Positions 52,653 through 61,921 are shown, counted from the stretch's first letter. The stretch is 64,000 bases of DNA from an uncultured Flavobacterium sp. (GCF_943913405.1 NZ_CALTYA010000002.1:185510-249509), one strand, 5' to 3'. Notes: generated from the sequence alone by a model not told the origin. Numbers and translations are program-made.

Positions 52653-53012
52653 ATGGCAGCACATAATGAATTAGGAAAACTTGGGGAAGAGCTTGCCATA
52701 GAATACCTTCAAAAGGAAGGTTATGAGATTTTAGAAACCAATTGGGTTTTCCAGAAAGCAGAACTAGACATCATTGCTCAAAAAGGCGATATTCTTGCGG
52801 CAGTTGAAGTAAAAACACGCTCATCCTTAGAATTTGGATTGCCTCAGGAATTTGTGAAGCCGAAAAAAATACAGCTTTTGGCAAAAGCCATAAATGAATA
52901 TGTGATTTCAAACGATTTAGATGTCAATGTTCGTTTCGATGTGATTTCTATCTATAAATATGAAAAAAAATTCGAAATTGATCATCTAATTGATGCTTTT
53001 TATCATTTTTGA
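52653..53012 (+). CDS. YraN family (UPF0102) nuclease-like protein
   Basis: 119 residues. The fold is Holliday-junction-resolvase/restriction-endonuclease-like with the catalytic set Glu (GKLGEELAIEYL), Asp (AELDIIAQKGD) and EVK (AAVEVKTRSSLEFG). The biological substrate of YraN proteins is not settled. It is followed directly by a perfect palindrome. Confidence 0.88.
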   Translation: MAAHNELGKLGEELAIEYLQKEGYEILETNWVFQKAELDIIAQKGDILAAVEVKTRSSLEFGLPQEFVKPKKIQLLAKAINEYVISNDLDVNVRFDVISIYKYEKKFEIDHLIDAFYHF

Positions 53013-53015
53013 CCT

Positions 53016-53029
53016 GTTATGCGCATAAC
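53016..53029. promoter_or_regulatory. Perfect 14-bp palindrome, candidate operator
   Basis: GTTATGCGCATAAC is fully self-complementary. It is followed by AACAAATTGTT, a second near-palindrome. Both lie just upstream of the -7 box (53047) of the ACT-domain gene, where a repressor would block the promoter. Confidence 0.5.
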
Positions 53030-53046
53030 AAATTGTTTTTATAATG

Positions 53047-53054
53047 TATATTTG
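53047..53054 (+). promoter_or_regulatory. -7 box of ACT-domain gene
   Basis: TATATTTG matches TAnnTTTG, 29 bases before the ATG. The palindrome at 53016-53029 occupies the region where the -33 element should be. Confidence 0.55.
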
Positions 53055-53083
53055 CAATATCCACCACCAATAAATACAATTAC

Positions 53084-53743
53084 ATGAAAACAATTTCATC
53101 AGTCGTTGAACATTACATTAAAACGAAGCCCTTTTTATTAAGCGCTTTATCACAAGGAATTATCAATCTTACCTCGTTATCGAGAAACATGCTTCCTGAC
53201 TTGAAACAAGAATTAGGAAAAGAAGTGAAACAAGGAGCTGTTGTAATGGCTTTAAAACGCCTTTCAGAAGATTTAGATTTCAGGTTAAACCATAAAATCA
53301 TCAAGGTACTTAAAAGTATCGGCGAGATCACGGTTCGTTCTTCTCTAACTGACTTTACTTTCAGTGTTTCAGATAAAATTTTGAATAAACAAGCTGATCT
53401 TATTACTGAAATCAATGAGCATTCTGACATTTTTTACACTTCTTCAAGAGGTGTAAGCGAAACAAATATTGTGATCAGCGCGAGCATGGCGCACATGGTT
53501 GAGAAACATTTTGTGGGTGAAAAATTACTGCACAAATTTGAAAACTTGGCGTCGATTACGGTAAAATTACCAAAAGACAACGTGTCAACTCCTGGCGTTT
53601 ATTACTTTATTTTCCAACGTTTGGCTTGGGAAGGAATTATTGTAAACGAGGTGATTTCAACTTCATACGAATTTACGATTTTAGTAAGCGAAGATGAAGT
53701 CGACGTAGCTTTTAAAGTAATCAAAGATTTGAAAAATCTATAA
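53084..53743 (+). CDS. ACT-domain-like protein (often labelled aspartate kinase)
   Basis: 219 residues, conserved in Bacteroidota and often mis-named aspartate kinase. There is no kinase domain. The N-terminal half is helical (VVEHYIKTKPFLLSALSQGI, GAVVMALKRLSEDL, winged-helix-like). The C-terminal half has an ACT-type fold: TPGVYYFIFQRLAWEGI and STSYEFTILVSEDEVDVAFK match the regulatory domains of aspartate kinases. It may bind an amino acid and act as a sensor or regulator; this is inference. Confidence 0.75.
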   Translation: MKTISSVVEHYIKTKPFLLSALSQGIINLTSLSRNMLPDLKQELGKEVKQGAVVMALKRLSEDLDFRLNHKIIKVLKSIGEITVRSSLTDFTFSVSDKILNKQADLITEINEHSDIFYTSSRGVSETNIVISASMAHMVEKHFVGEKLLHKFENLASITVKLPKDNVSTPGVYYFIFQRLAWEGIIVNEVISTSYEFTILVSEDEVDVAFKVIKDLKNL

Positions 53744-53746
53744 AAA

Positions 53747-53773
53747 AAGCCCTGCAAATTGCGGGGCTTTTTT
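53747..53773. terminator. Bidirectional intrinsic terminator
   Basis: The stem AAAGCCCTGCA / TGCGGGGCTTT with a short loop has A-run and T-run flanks, between convergent genes. Confidence 0.85.
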
Positions 53774-53775
53774 AT

Positions 53776-55467
53776 TTAATTTCCCTTCGGAATTGCTGCA
53801 ATTAATTTCTTCGTATATTCTTTCTGCGGATTTTCATACAGCACATCAGCATCAGCAAATTCTTCTATTTTCCCTTTATTCATAACCAAAACCTGATCTG
53901 ACATATATTTTACCACGGCCAAGTCGTGGGAAATAAAGATGTAGGTAAATCCGAAATTTTCCTTCAATTCATTAAGCAGATTCAAGACTTGAGCTTGGAC
54001 AGAAATATCTAAAGCCGAAACCGATTCGTCGCAGACAATTAATTTTGGCTGTAAAGCAATAGTTCTCGCAATTCCGATTCTTTGTCTTTGCCCTCCAGAA
54101 AATTCATGCGGATAACGGTTAAAAAACTCTTCGCCCAGCCCCACTCTTTCTAATATTTCTATAGTTTTTGCTTTTCGCTCGGCATCATTTTTATATAAAT
54201 TATGAACTTTCATCGGTTCCATAATTGCTTTTCCGACAGGAATTCTAGGATTCAATGACGAATAAGGATCTTGGAAAATAATCTGGATTTCCTTTCTCAA
54301 AGATCGAATATCATTTTTTGGAAGTTTCATGATATCTAGGCCGCGATAAAAAATCTGGCCAGCCGTTGCTTTGTCTAATTGCAAGATCGCATTTCCCAAT
54401 GTTGATTTTCCGCATCCCGATTCTCCAACCAAACCGACAGTTTCACCTTCGTAAATTTTAAAACTGACATCATTTACCGCTTTGAAACCAGTTCTTTTTC
54501 CGAATAATCCTGCCGTAGAAAAATATTCTTTCTCTACATTTCTGACTTCTAAAATCGGAACTTGATCGTATAATTTTTTATGCAATTTTTCTCTTTCTCC
54601 AGAAGTAACAATTTCTTTATTAACGGTATTTTCCAAATAATCTTTTATCGTCGGAAGCCTTTTCAATCGAACCTCTAAGGAAGGCCTTGAACTGATAAGT
54701 GCTTTTGTGTAAACATGTTGCGGATTATGAAATACTTCCATCGCTTCGCCTTGTTCGACAATTTCGCCTTTGTACATGACCAAAACACGGTTGGCAATTT
54801 CAGAAACCAAAGCCAAATCATGCGAAATAAAAATGATGCTCATTCCAGTTTCTTTCTGAATATCTTTCAGCAATTGTATGATTTCTTTTTGAACCGTGAC
54901 GTCAAGCGCAGTTGTTGGTTCATCAGCTATCAAAATTTTTGGCTTGCAGGCAATTGCCATTGCAATCATGACGCGCTGTTTTTGCCCGCCAGAAATTTCA
55001 TGAGGATAACTTGCATAAATTTTTTCAGGATTTGGAAGCTTTACTTTTTCAAAAAGCGCCAAGACTTCACTTTTAGTTTCCTTTTTAGAAAGCTTTGTAT
55101 GCTGCAAAAGCATTTCTTCCACTTGAAAACCACATTTCAGTGAAGGATTTAGCGAACTCATCGGTTCCTGAAAAATCATTGAAATCTCATTGCCACGCAA
55201 ATTCTGGATTTCTTTTTTTGATAAGAAAGCAATGTTTTGTCCTTCAAAAAGGATTTCTCCGTTAGTAATCTTAGAAATATTTTTTGGAAGCAATCCCATG
55301 ATTGCCAAAGAAGAAACTGATTTCCCTGATCCAGATTCTCCTACAATACCTAAAATTTCATTATTATTTAAAACGTAAGATATCCTGTTGATTATCGGTT
55401 TGAATTCGCCTTCCTTTTTAAAAGAAATCTCAAGGTCTTTGATTTTTAGCAATTGCTGTTTTTCCAT
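53776..55467 (-). CDS. Fused dipeptide/oligopeptide ABC transporter ATPase (DppD-DppF type)
   Basis: 563 residues with two complete ATPase domains: Walker A GESGSGKSV and GESGCGKST, signatures SGGQKQR and SGGQRQR, Walker B ILIADEPTT and LIVCDESVS. Each half has the Opp/Dpp-type extension at its end. It energises a peptide importer of the YejF/GsiA type. No permease or binding protein gene is adjacent, which is usual for Bacteroidota where the subunits are scattered. Monocistronic. Confidence 0.92.
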   Translation of the reverse strand: MEKQQLLKIKDLEISFKKEGEFKPIINRISYVLNNNEILGIVGESGSGKSVSSLAIMGLLPKNISKITNGEILFEGQNIAFLSKKEIQNLRGNEISMIFQEPMSSLNPSLKCGFQVEEMLLQHTKLSKKETKSEVLALFEKVKLPNPEKIYASYPHEISGGQKQRVMIAMAIACKPKILIADEPTTALDVTVQKEIIQLLKDIQKETGMSIIFISHDLALVSEIANRVLVMYKGEIVEQGEAMEVFHNPQHVYTKALISSRPSLEVRLKRLPTIKDYLENTVNKEIVTSGEREKLHKKLYDQVPILEVRNVEKEYFSTAGLFGKRTGFKAVNDVSFKIYEGETVGLVGESGCGKSTLGNAILQLDKATAGQIFYRGLDIMKLPKNDIRSLRKEIQIIFQDPYSSLNPRIPVGKAIMEPMKVHNLYKNDAERKAKTIEILERVGLGEEFFNRYPHEFSGGQRQRIGIARTIALQPKLIVCDESVSALDISVQAQVLNLLNELKENFGFTYIFISHDLAVVKYMSDQVLVMNKGKIEEFADADVLYENPQKEYTKKLIAAIPKGN

Positions 55468-55623
55468 GGAATAAAAATAGTGAAAAACAGCTGTAGATAA
55501 AAAACCACTTGAAGCTTTCTAACGTAAATTTTATAAATCAATAAGAAAAGTAAGTTTAAACTGCGTATTTATCAAAATTTAATAATCAAGATAGATTTTA
55601 AAATTAAAACTTTCAAAACTTTA

Positions 55624-55651
55624 TTGAAGAAATAACAATTTCTTATATTTG
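55624..55651 (+). promoter_or_regulatory. Promoter of subtilisin gene
   Basis: TTG at 55624-55626, a 17-base spacer and TATATTTG at 55644-55651 match TTG-N17..23-TAnnTTTG, 32 bases before the GTG start. Confidence 0.7.
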
Positions 55652-55683
55652 ACAAATTTTAATAATCTAAAAATTACCCTACA

Positions 55684-58635
55684 GTGAGAAAAAATTCCAT
55701 TTCCGCTTTTAAAGTCATTCTGATTTTATTCTTATCTCTTAAATTTACTCCCAGTTTTAGTCAAAATGCCAAAGAAATAGCTACGATAGTAAAATCATAT
55801 GATTTGAAAAAGCTACAGCAACTTCAAAAGTATTATGAAAATCAATCTAGAATACAGAAACAGCAAGCCCTTAAAGCTGCGAAAATAAATAATTGGCCAG
55901 AGTTTATTAAAAATGAAAATGGCAGCATTGACGAATTGATAAAGCTTACCAGTGACGGAAAACCTCTTTATTATTCTGTCAATAATAAAGACGCTGCAAA
56001 ATCAACACGCACTAATTTTTTAAATTCAGGTGGTGGATTGGGCTTGACTCTGGATGGACAAAACATGACAGCTAGGGTTTGGGATGCAGGAAAAGTAAGG
56101 ACTACACACCAAGAATTTGGAGGAAGAGTTACAGTAAATGATAACATTGCCGGACCTACTGGCAATCATTTTCATGCTACCCACGTTACCGGAACAATTG
56201 CAGCGGCTGGTGTTGTTGCTAATGCCAAAGGTATGGCACCATTAGCTCAAGTAAGAACTTTTGATTGGACAAATGATATCAGTGAAGCAATTTCTGAAGT
56301 ACAACAAGGAATGTTGCTTTCTAATCATTCTTATGGGGTGCCAATTGTTAACAATGGTGTTTTTGTTCCAAGTTGGTATATAGGTGCTTACACAGAAGAA
56401 TCAAGAGCATGGGATGAAGTAGCTTATAATGCTCCTTATTACTTAATGGTTGCCTCTGCTGGGAATAATGGAGATGATTCAAATCCAAATCCTTCTACGG
56501 GCAACTATGATAAACTAACAGGAAATAAAAATTCCAAAAATAATCTGGTAGTAGCAAATACAAACGATGCAAATATTGCAACAAATGGAAATCTAACAAG
56601 TGTAACCATTAACTCTAGTAGTAGTGAAGGTCCAAGTGATGATCGTAGAATCAAACCCGATATTTCTGGTAATGGTACAGGATTATACTCATCTCTTGAG
56701 ACTTCAGATGTAGCATATGGATCTCTAACTGGAACATCTATGGCTGCTCCAAATGTGACTGGAACTCTTCTATTATTACAACAACATTATAAAAATATAA
56801 ATTTTCGTTTTATGAAAGCCGCAACTTTAAAAGCATTAGCATGTCATACTGCTGATGACGCTGGAAGAGTTGGTCCAGATGCAATTTTTGGTTGGGGATT
56901 ATTAAACGCTAAAAAGGCAGCCGAGACAATTACAGCTAATGGTTTAGGCACATTAATTTCAGAAGAAATTCTCCAGCAAGGACAAACTTTTACAATGACT
57001 GTTAATTCTAATGGGACAGAACCTTTACAAGCTTCTATTGCTTGGACAGATGCTCCAGGAATCCCTAACAATGGCGTTTTAAATGACCCAACCCCTGCGC
57101 TTGTAAATGATTTAGACATTCGTATAACTAAAGGTGGAAACACTTATTATCCATGGAAACTGCAAAGTAATGCTACACAACTTGCATTAAACAATGGAGA
57201 TAATTCTGTAGATAATTTAGAAAAAATAAGCGTCCCTTCTGCTACAGGTACATATACAATCACAGTTACCCATAAAGGAACATTAAAATTTGGTCCACAG
57301 AATTTTTCACTAATAATTACAGGAGTAACTTCGGGATTTGCTTTGACTTCAACGTCAGAAGATAAAATCGTTTGTAACACAGAAACAGCATCCTATACAT
57401 TTAACCACATACAATCATCTCCTGGCACTACAAATCTTTCTGTTGTAGATCTTCCAGCAAATGCTAATGTTTCTTTGAGCACTAGTTCGTTGAGTGCTGC
57501 TGGAAGTGTAACAATGAATATTACCAATCTTCAAAATGCAACTCCTGGTGATTATCGTGTTGGATTAAAAGGAGTCAGAGGTACTGAAACAGAAATTAAA
57601 TATGTAAATCTAAAAGTATACTCTAATAATTTCCAAAACATCACCCAAACTTCTCCTGTGAATGAAAAAAATGGCGTATCAACGTCAGTAAAAATGACTT
57701 GGAATCCAGATGTAAATGCAGAATCTTATCGCATTCAAGTAGCTACAGATAATTCATTCAACAATATTGTAATAAATACTACAGTTGTCGAAAATGAATA
57801 TATAGCAAATAATTTAGATCAAGCTGCAAGATATTATTGGAGAGTTTTTCCGATAAATAGATGTGCCGAAGGAATTTCTGCATCAATTAGAAATTTTGAA
57901 ACCGGAACATTAACTTGCGGACAGACATTTGTGGCTCAAGATTTTTCTCAGGCATTTATTGATGACACTTCTTCTAATGCAGAGGCAATTGTACCGATTA
58001 CAGTTACTGGCGGTCTGACTGTAGGTCAGATTACTGCCTCTGTTAATATTTCTCACACATATTTAGGTGATATTGTTGTGTATCTTCAAGGCCCAGAAGA
58101 AATAGGCAGTCCAATGATTAAATTATTTGACCAGCCATGTGGGGAAAGCGAAGATATTGACGTAACTTTAAGTGACGCAGGAAGTGTTTTAAATTGTGCA
58201 AATTTCATTCCTGCTATTTCTGGAACTGTAGCCCCGAATCAACCTCTAAGCAATTTCAACAACTTACCAGCCGATGGAATCTGGAATTTATATGTATTTG
58301 ATGGTTACAATGGAGATGGCGGTTCAATCAACAGCTTCAGTCTTAATTTCTGTAATGTTGCTGTTGCTAATCTTAGCGTAGACCAAAACAAAGCCCTGCA
58401 AGTTTCAGTTTACCCAAATCCAACAAAAGGAATCATAAACATCAATCTTGCTGATGTAAATTCAGATAAAACGGTTTTAAATTTATATGATATCCAAGGA
58501 AGAAAAATTCTTTCAAAAGAATCGCATAATTCTCAAGAAACATTGAACATTGAGAATCTTTCTGACGGAATTTATATGCTTTCAATAGAAAGTGGTAGTT
58601 TAAAAACAACTAAAAAAGTAATTCTTAGCCGATAA
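55684..58635 (+). CDS. Secreted subtilisin-like serine protease (S8) with T9SS sorting domain
   Basis: 983 residues from a GTG start, with a signal peptide (VILILFLSLKFTPSFSQ). The S8 triad is Asp ~135 (ARVWDAGKV), His ~166 (FHATHVTGTIAA) and Ser ~351 (LTGTSMAAPNVTGT); oxyanion Asn in SAGNNG near 260. After the catalytic domain come a jelly-roll-like domain, a fibronectin-like module (VSTSVKMTWNPDVNAESYRI) and a P/proprotein-convertase-like domain (SHTYLGDIVVYLQGP ... GIWNLYVFDGYNGDGG). The end (VSVYPNPTKGIININL ... TTKKVILSR) is a type A T9SS sorting domain. It is an extracellular protease. Confidence 0.93.
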   Translation: MRKNSISAFKVILILFLSLKFTPSFSQNAKEIATIVKSYDLKKLQQLQKYYENQSRIQKQQALKAAKINNWPEFIKNENGSIDELIKLTSDGKPLYYSVNNKDAAKSTRTNFLNSGGGLGLTLDGQNMTARVWDAGKVRTTHQEFGGRVTVNDNIAGPTGNHFHATHVTGTIAAAGVVANAKGMAPLAQVRTFDWTNDISEAISEVQQGMLLSNHSYGVPIVNNGVFVPSWYIGAYTEESRAWDEVAYNAPYYLMVASAGNNGDDSNPNPSTGNYDKLTGNKNSKNNLVVANTNDANIATNGNLTSVTINSSSSEGPSDDRRIKPDISGNGTGLYSSLETSDVAYGSLTGTSMAAPNVTGTLLLLQQHYKNINFRFMKAATLKALACHTADDAGRVGPDAIFGWGLLNAKKAAETITANGLGTLISEEILQQGQTFTMTVNSNGTEPLQASIAWTDAPGIPNNGVLNDPTPALVNDLDIRITKGGNTYYPWKLQSNATQLALNNGDNSVDNLEKISVPSATGTYTITVTHKGTLKFGPQNFSLIITGVTSGFALTSTSEDKIVCNTETASYTFNHIQSSPGTTNLSVVDLPANANVSLSTSSLSAAGSVTMNITNLQNATPGDYRVGLKGVRGTETEIKYVNLKVYSNNFQNITQTSPVNEKNGVSTSVKMTWNPDVNAESYRIQVATDNSFNNIVINTTVVENEYIANNLDQAARYYWRVFPINRCAEGISASIRNFETGTLTCGQTFVAQDFSQAFIDDTSSNAEAIVPITVTGGLTVGQITASVNISHTYLGDIVVYLQGPEEIGSPMIKLFDQPCGESEDIDVTLSDAGSVLNCANFIPAISGTVAPNQPLSNFNNLPADGIWNLYVFDGYNGDGGSINSFSLNFCNVAVANLSVDQNKALQVSVYPNPTKGIININLADVNSDKTVLNLYDIQGRKILSKESHNSQETLNIENLSDGIYMLSIESGSLKTTKKVILSR

Positions 58636-58655
58636 GAATTTAATTTTAAGTAATA

Positions 58656-58686
58656 AAAAAAGCCCTGAATTTCAGGGCTTTTTTTA
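58656..58686. terminator. Bidirectional intrinsic terminator
   Basis: The stem AAAAAGCCCTGAA / TTCAGGGCTTTTT lies between convergent genes with T and A runs on both sides. Confidence 0.9.
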
Positions 58687-58688
58687 TT

Positions 58689-59402
58689 TTAAACATGAAT
58701 AATTTCTTCTTCTATTAAAAGTTCTTCACGCCTTAATCTTAGAAAAATCTGGGCAACAGCAATTACATCTTTTTCACAATACGTAATTATCCTGTCAATG
58801 TTTTTTTCTACATAATAAACATGTCCGACTTCACTCCCGCTGATATCATCTTTTGGAGATGGAACATTCAAAACCTTTGTCAATAATTTCAGCGAAGTAT
58901 AATGCTTGAAATCTCCAAATTTCCACATCTCCAAAGTATCCAAATGTGGAACTTCCCAAGGTTTTTTACCAAAGAGATTCAACTTGTTCGGAATTTGGAT
59001 TTGATTGATAACCATTCGCCTGGCAATAAACGGAAAATCAAATTCCTTAGCATTATGCCCGCACATGATATGCTGTGGCTGGTTGAAATAACTGTTTAGC
59101 AAATTGCTGAAATCTGTCAGGATTTTCTTTTCTTCACCCCAAAAAGAGGTTACTCTAAAATGCCTAATATCGCCTTTGAAGGTAAAATATCCGACAGAAA
59201 TACAGACAATTTTTCCAAATTCGGCCCAAATTCCGGCACGGTCATAGAATTCTTCTGGCGTATATTCTTCCTTTCGCTGATATTGTGTTTTCAGATCAAA
59301 AAGGTGCTTTTTTTCCTCATCTAAAATATTGAAGTTTTCCTCTTCAGGAACGGTTTCAATATCTAGAAAAAGGATGTTTTCGAGGTTAATTTTTTCTATC
59401 AC
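58689..59402 (-). CDS. DEDD-family 3'-5' exonuclease (PolB-like)
   Basis: 237 residues. DEDD motif I is in ILFLDIETVPEE, motif II in CGHNAKEFDFPFIARRM, and motif III near the end in DRIITYCEKDVIAVAQIFLR. This is the stand-alone family related to the proofreading domain of DNA polymerase B. It digests single-stranded nucleic acid; the pathway is not known. It overlaps the start of the upstream serine hydrolase gene by 17 bp at its 5' end. Confidence 0.88.
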   Translation of the reverse strand: MIEKINLENILFLDIETVPEEENFNILDEEKKHLFDLKTQYQRKEEYTPEEFYDRAGIWAEFGKIVCISVGYFTFKGDIRHFRVTSFWGEEKKILTDFSNLLNSYFNQPQHIMCGHNAKEFDFPFIARRMVINQIQIPNKLNLFGKKPWEVPHLDTLEMWKFGDFKHYTSLKLLTKVLNVPSPKDDISGSEVGHVYYVEKNIDRIITYCEKDVIAVAQIFLRLRREELLIEEEIIHV

Positions 59403-60546
59403 TATTTATCATTTTATAAGCTTCGTCAATATAAACATAAAAATCTTTTCTATGGAAATTTCCATCTGCTCTTTCGTCACGCAAATGGCCCAAACGCACA
59501 ATTATCAAATCATCTTCAGGAATTACGATTACATATTGCCCCAAATGGCCTTGCATATAATAAATCTGCTTGTCCATATAATCGCTGAGCCACCAGCCAT
59601 ATCCATACTGTTTTGAATCGGCAAAACGTGGCGTTATACATTTTTCTATAAAAGCGGCATCCAAAATCTGCTGGCCATTCCATTTTCCTTTTTGCTTGTA
59701 TAATTTGCCGAAACGTGCAAAATCTCTAGCATTGCTGGCAATACAGCAATAAGCTTTTTCAATCCCACCCGGATCGTCAATTTGCCAAAGCGCATCATTT
59801 TCAGCGCCCATCGGCTGCCAAAAATGCTTCGAAACATAATCTGAAAGATGTTCTCCAGTTGCTTTTTGTAAAATCATCGCCAGCAATTGCGTGTTTCCGC
59901 TTAAATATTTCATCTCTTTTCCAGGTTCGCTCGTGATTTTTAATCCTAACATAACTTTATTCAGATCATTATCAAAATAAGCTCTTGTTGTAATTGAAAA
60001 CGGACTGTAATATTTTTCATCCCAATCAAGTCCCGAAGACATTGAAGAAAGATCGCCAACAGTTAATTTATCTCCGAATTCACCTGCATATTCTGGAAAA
60101 AAATCAGTCACTTTCTGTTCTAAACTTTTTATTTTTCCATCCATGATTGCTCTTCCCAACGCGGCTGTGACAACACTTTTTGCCATGGAAAAAGAATTCG
60201 ATTTAGTGTCTTTATCATAATTTTCAAAATAACTTTCATGCCAGATGCTATCATTTTTTATAATAAGAAAAGCTACCGTTTTCAAAGAATCATTAGTCTG
60301 CGCCAGTTTTTTTGTAGGTTTCACTTTATTATATTCCTTGCTGATATTCCAAGGCTGCGGTTTTCCTTTCTTGATTTCTCGATTCGGAAATTCGGTGTAA
60401 TCGCTTAAAAAAGCTGTCGTTTCTCCGTTCAAGTAGACCGTTTTTACCGCTCGAATCAAATAATCTACATTGAAAATATAAAGCAGCAATATGACGCCAG
60501 CAAAAAAAGCCACGAACCATAAAAGTAATTTCATCAGAGATTTCAT
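59386..60546 (-). CDS. Serine hydrolase, beta-lactamase class C/esterase family
   Basis: 386 residues with an N-terminal membrane anchor (about 8-26). The nucleophile motif SxxK is in SNSFSMAKSVV, followed by YLSGNTQ as the second motif; QYGYGWWLSD is conserved in the esterase/DD-peptidase-like members. It may act on peptidoglycan, esters or D-amino-acid peptides; real beta-lactamase activity is not implied. First in a unit with the exonuclease gene, and 11 bp downstream of ogt on the same strand. Confidence 0.86.
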   Translation of the reverse strand: MKSLMKLLLWFVAFFAGVILLLYIFNVDYLIRAVKTVYLNGETTAFLSDYTEFPNREIKKGKPQPWNISKEYNKVKPTKKLAQTNDSLKTVAFLIIKNDSIWHESYFENYDKDTKSNSFSMAKSVVTAALGRAIMDGKIKSLEQKVTDFFPEYAGEFGDKLTVGDLSSMSSGLDWDEKYYSPFSITTRAYFDNDLNKVMLGLKITSEPGKEMKYLSGNTQLLAMILQKATGEHLSDYVSKHFWQPMGAENDALWQIDDPGGIEKAYCCIASNARDFARFGKLYKQKGKWNGQQILDAAFIEKCITPRFADSKQYGYGWWLSDYMDKQIYYMQGHLGQYVIVIPEDDLIIVRLGHLRDERADGNFHRKDFYVYIDEAYKMINSDRKN

Positions 60547-60557
60547 AAGCGGTAGTT

Positions 60558-61031
60558 TTAGAATAAAGTCTGTTGTTTTAAAGGATTTTCATGATCCAGA
60601 AGCCATTTTTTTCGCCATAATCCTCCAGCATAGCCTGTGAGCGAACCGTCGCTTCCGATAACGCGATGGCACGGAACAACAATCCAAAGCGGATTTCTTC
60701 CATTGGCAGAAGCCACGGCGCGAATTGCTTTTACATCGCCAAGTTTTATAGAAAGTTCTTGGTAAGACATGGTTTTCCCAAAGGGAATTTCAAGAAGCCC
60801 GAGCCACACTTTTTTTTGGAATTCTGTTCCTGAAGGATTTAATTGAAAAGTAAAGTCATTTCTTTTGCCTGAAAAATAATCTTCAAGCTGCCGAACGGCT
60901 TCTTGCAAAACGCCAGGAATCTCAGAAACATTTTCAATTGTTTGGTCTAAAACAGAAATCTTTGAGATTCCATTTTCATCACCAATGATTTCGGCAGTTC
61001 CAAGAGGGGTTTTTATATAGGCGTATTGCAT
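60558..61031 (-). CDS. ogt: Methylated-DNA-[protein]-cysteine S-methyltransferase
   Basis: 157 residues. The acceptor Cys is in WIVVPCHRVIGSDGSLTGYA; the HTH part has GKTMSYQELSIKLGD and AVASANGRNPL with the Arg finger. It repairs O6-alkylguanine by irreversible transfer to the Cys. No AdaA domain. First gene of a three-gene minus-strand unit (ogt, serine hydrolase, exonuclease). Confidence 0.94.
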   Translation of the reverse strand: MQYAYIKTPLGTAEIIGDENGISKISVLDQTIENVSEIPGVLQEAVRQLEDYFSGKRNDFTFQLNPSGTEFQKKVWLGLLEIPFGKTMSYQELSIKLGDVKAIRAVASANGRNPLWIVVPCHRVIGSDGSLTGYAGGLWRKKWLLDHENPLKQQTLF

Positions 61032-61106
61032 GTGACTGGTTTAGGATTTAAAGTTATGAAAAAAAAGGTTTCCTTTAAAAAATAGCACTATTAAAGCACG
61101 AATCCA

Positions 61107-61250
61107 TAGCCCTGATTGCAGCGGAAAGCCCGGAAACAAAAAAAGCCAGTGTTTTTTGGACTGAAAAAGCGACCAGCGGAAGCTCTTTTCAGAACATTAA
61201 AAACACAGCTTTTTTGTTGAGGACTTGTAGTGGAAAGCGGGAAATTGCTT
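61107..61250. repeat. Long imperfect hairpin element, copy 2
   Basis: Starts TAGCCCTGATTGCAGCGG and ends TAGTGGAAAGCGGGAAATTG. The inner stem is about 30 bp: CAAAAAAAGC / GCTTTTTTG, GTGTTTTT / AAAAACAC and CTGAAAAAGC / GCTCTTTTCAG, around an 8-9-base loop at 61171-61179. It shares only the end motifs with 17562-17639; the stem sequence is different but again self-complementary. It fills the 277-bp gap between two minus-strand genes. Confidence 0.65.
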
Positions 61251-61262
61251 CAAAAAAGACAT

Positions 61263-61288
61263 AAAAAAACCATCCGAAGATGGTTTTT
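61263..61288. terminator. Terminator of DUF1573 gene
   Basis: The stem AAACCATC / GATGGTTT with loop CGAA is followed on the minus strand by a T-run. Confidence 0.85.
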
Positions 61289-61308
61289 AAGTTTGTATGA
61301 GGAAAAAA

Positions 61309-61752
61309 TTATGATTGTGGCTCTAATACTTTTCCTTTGATGCTTAAAACTTTTGGAGTTTCAGTATCGTTTGTTGTTACAGTAACCGTTTTAGAAAAAG
61401 CACCTCCGTTAGCTGCGTTGTAAGTAGCAGTTACGCTTCCTGTTTCTCCTGGTTTGATTGGAGTTTTAGTGTAATTTGTAGCTGTACATCCACAAGCTGC
61501 TTTCACGTCAGTGATCAAGATTGTTTGTTTTGATGTGTTTTTGAAAGTAAAATCGTGAGAAGCTGGAACTCCTTTTTTGATATCTCCAAAATCGTGAGAA
61601 TCAGCAGTCCAAGTAACTACAGATGGTTTTGCTACAGTAGCCGCTTTAGCCGGAGCTGCAGTTGCTGCTGCTTTTTGTTGTGCTTGTGCTGGCGCAGCTG
61701 CTAATAATAAAACTCCTGCCAATGCAAAGAATGATAATTTTAATGATTTCAT
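61309..61752 (-). CDS. Exported DUF1573-domain protein
   Basis: Start set at ATG 61752 (MKSLKLSFFALAGVLLLAAA), 147 residues; the longer frame upstream is leader. After a signal peptide ending near AQAQ comes an Ala/Lys-rich linker and a DUF1573 Ig-like domain: DSHDFGDIKKGVPASHDFTF, DVKAACGCTATNYTKTPIKP. The CGC pair is conserved. Members are abundant in Bacteroidota envelopes, and no enzymatic role is known. Well-spaced start and terminator imply a separate, possibly highly expressed gene. Confidence 0.86.
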   Translation of the reverse strand: MKSLKLSFFALAGVLLLAAAPAQAQQKAAATAAPAKAATVAKPSVVTWTADSHDFGDIKKGVPASHDFTFKNTSKQTILITDVKAACGCTATNYTKTPIKPGETGSVTATYNAANGGAFSKTVTVTTNDTETPKVLSIKGKVLEPQS

Positions 61753-61798
61753 AATTATAATTTTTAAATGATATGGTTTCTGGTTCATATGAACATTA

Positions 61799-61806
61799 CA
61801 AATGTA
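61799..61806 (-). promoter_or_regulatory. -7 box of DUF1573 gene
   Basis: The minus strand reads TACATTTG (TAnnTTTG), 46 bases before the ATG. A TTG on that strand lies 27 bases further upstream, outside the usual spacing. Confidence 0.45.
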
Positions 61807-61921
61807 TTTATAAATTTTAAGTTTGTTGTTAACCAATTTATAAGTATTGTTAATGACTTGTTAACGGGTTGTTTGCTAGTTTAATTTATAGTAATATCGT
61901 GCCCATTAAAGCTTCCAAACA

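Noticed and set aside
53084..53743. Aspartate kinase
   Set aside because: Only an ACT-like regulatory part is present; there is no amino-acid kinase domain or its N-terminal KFGG motif.
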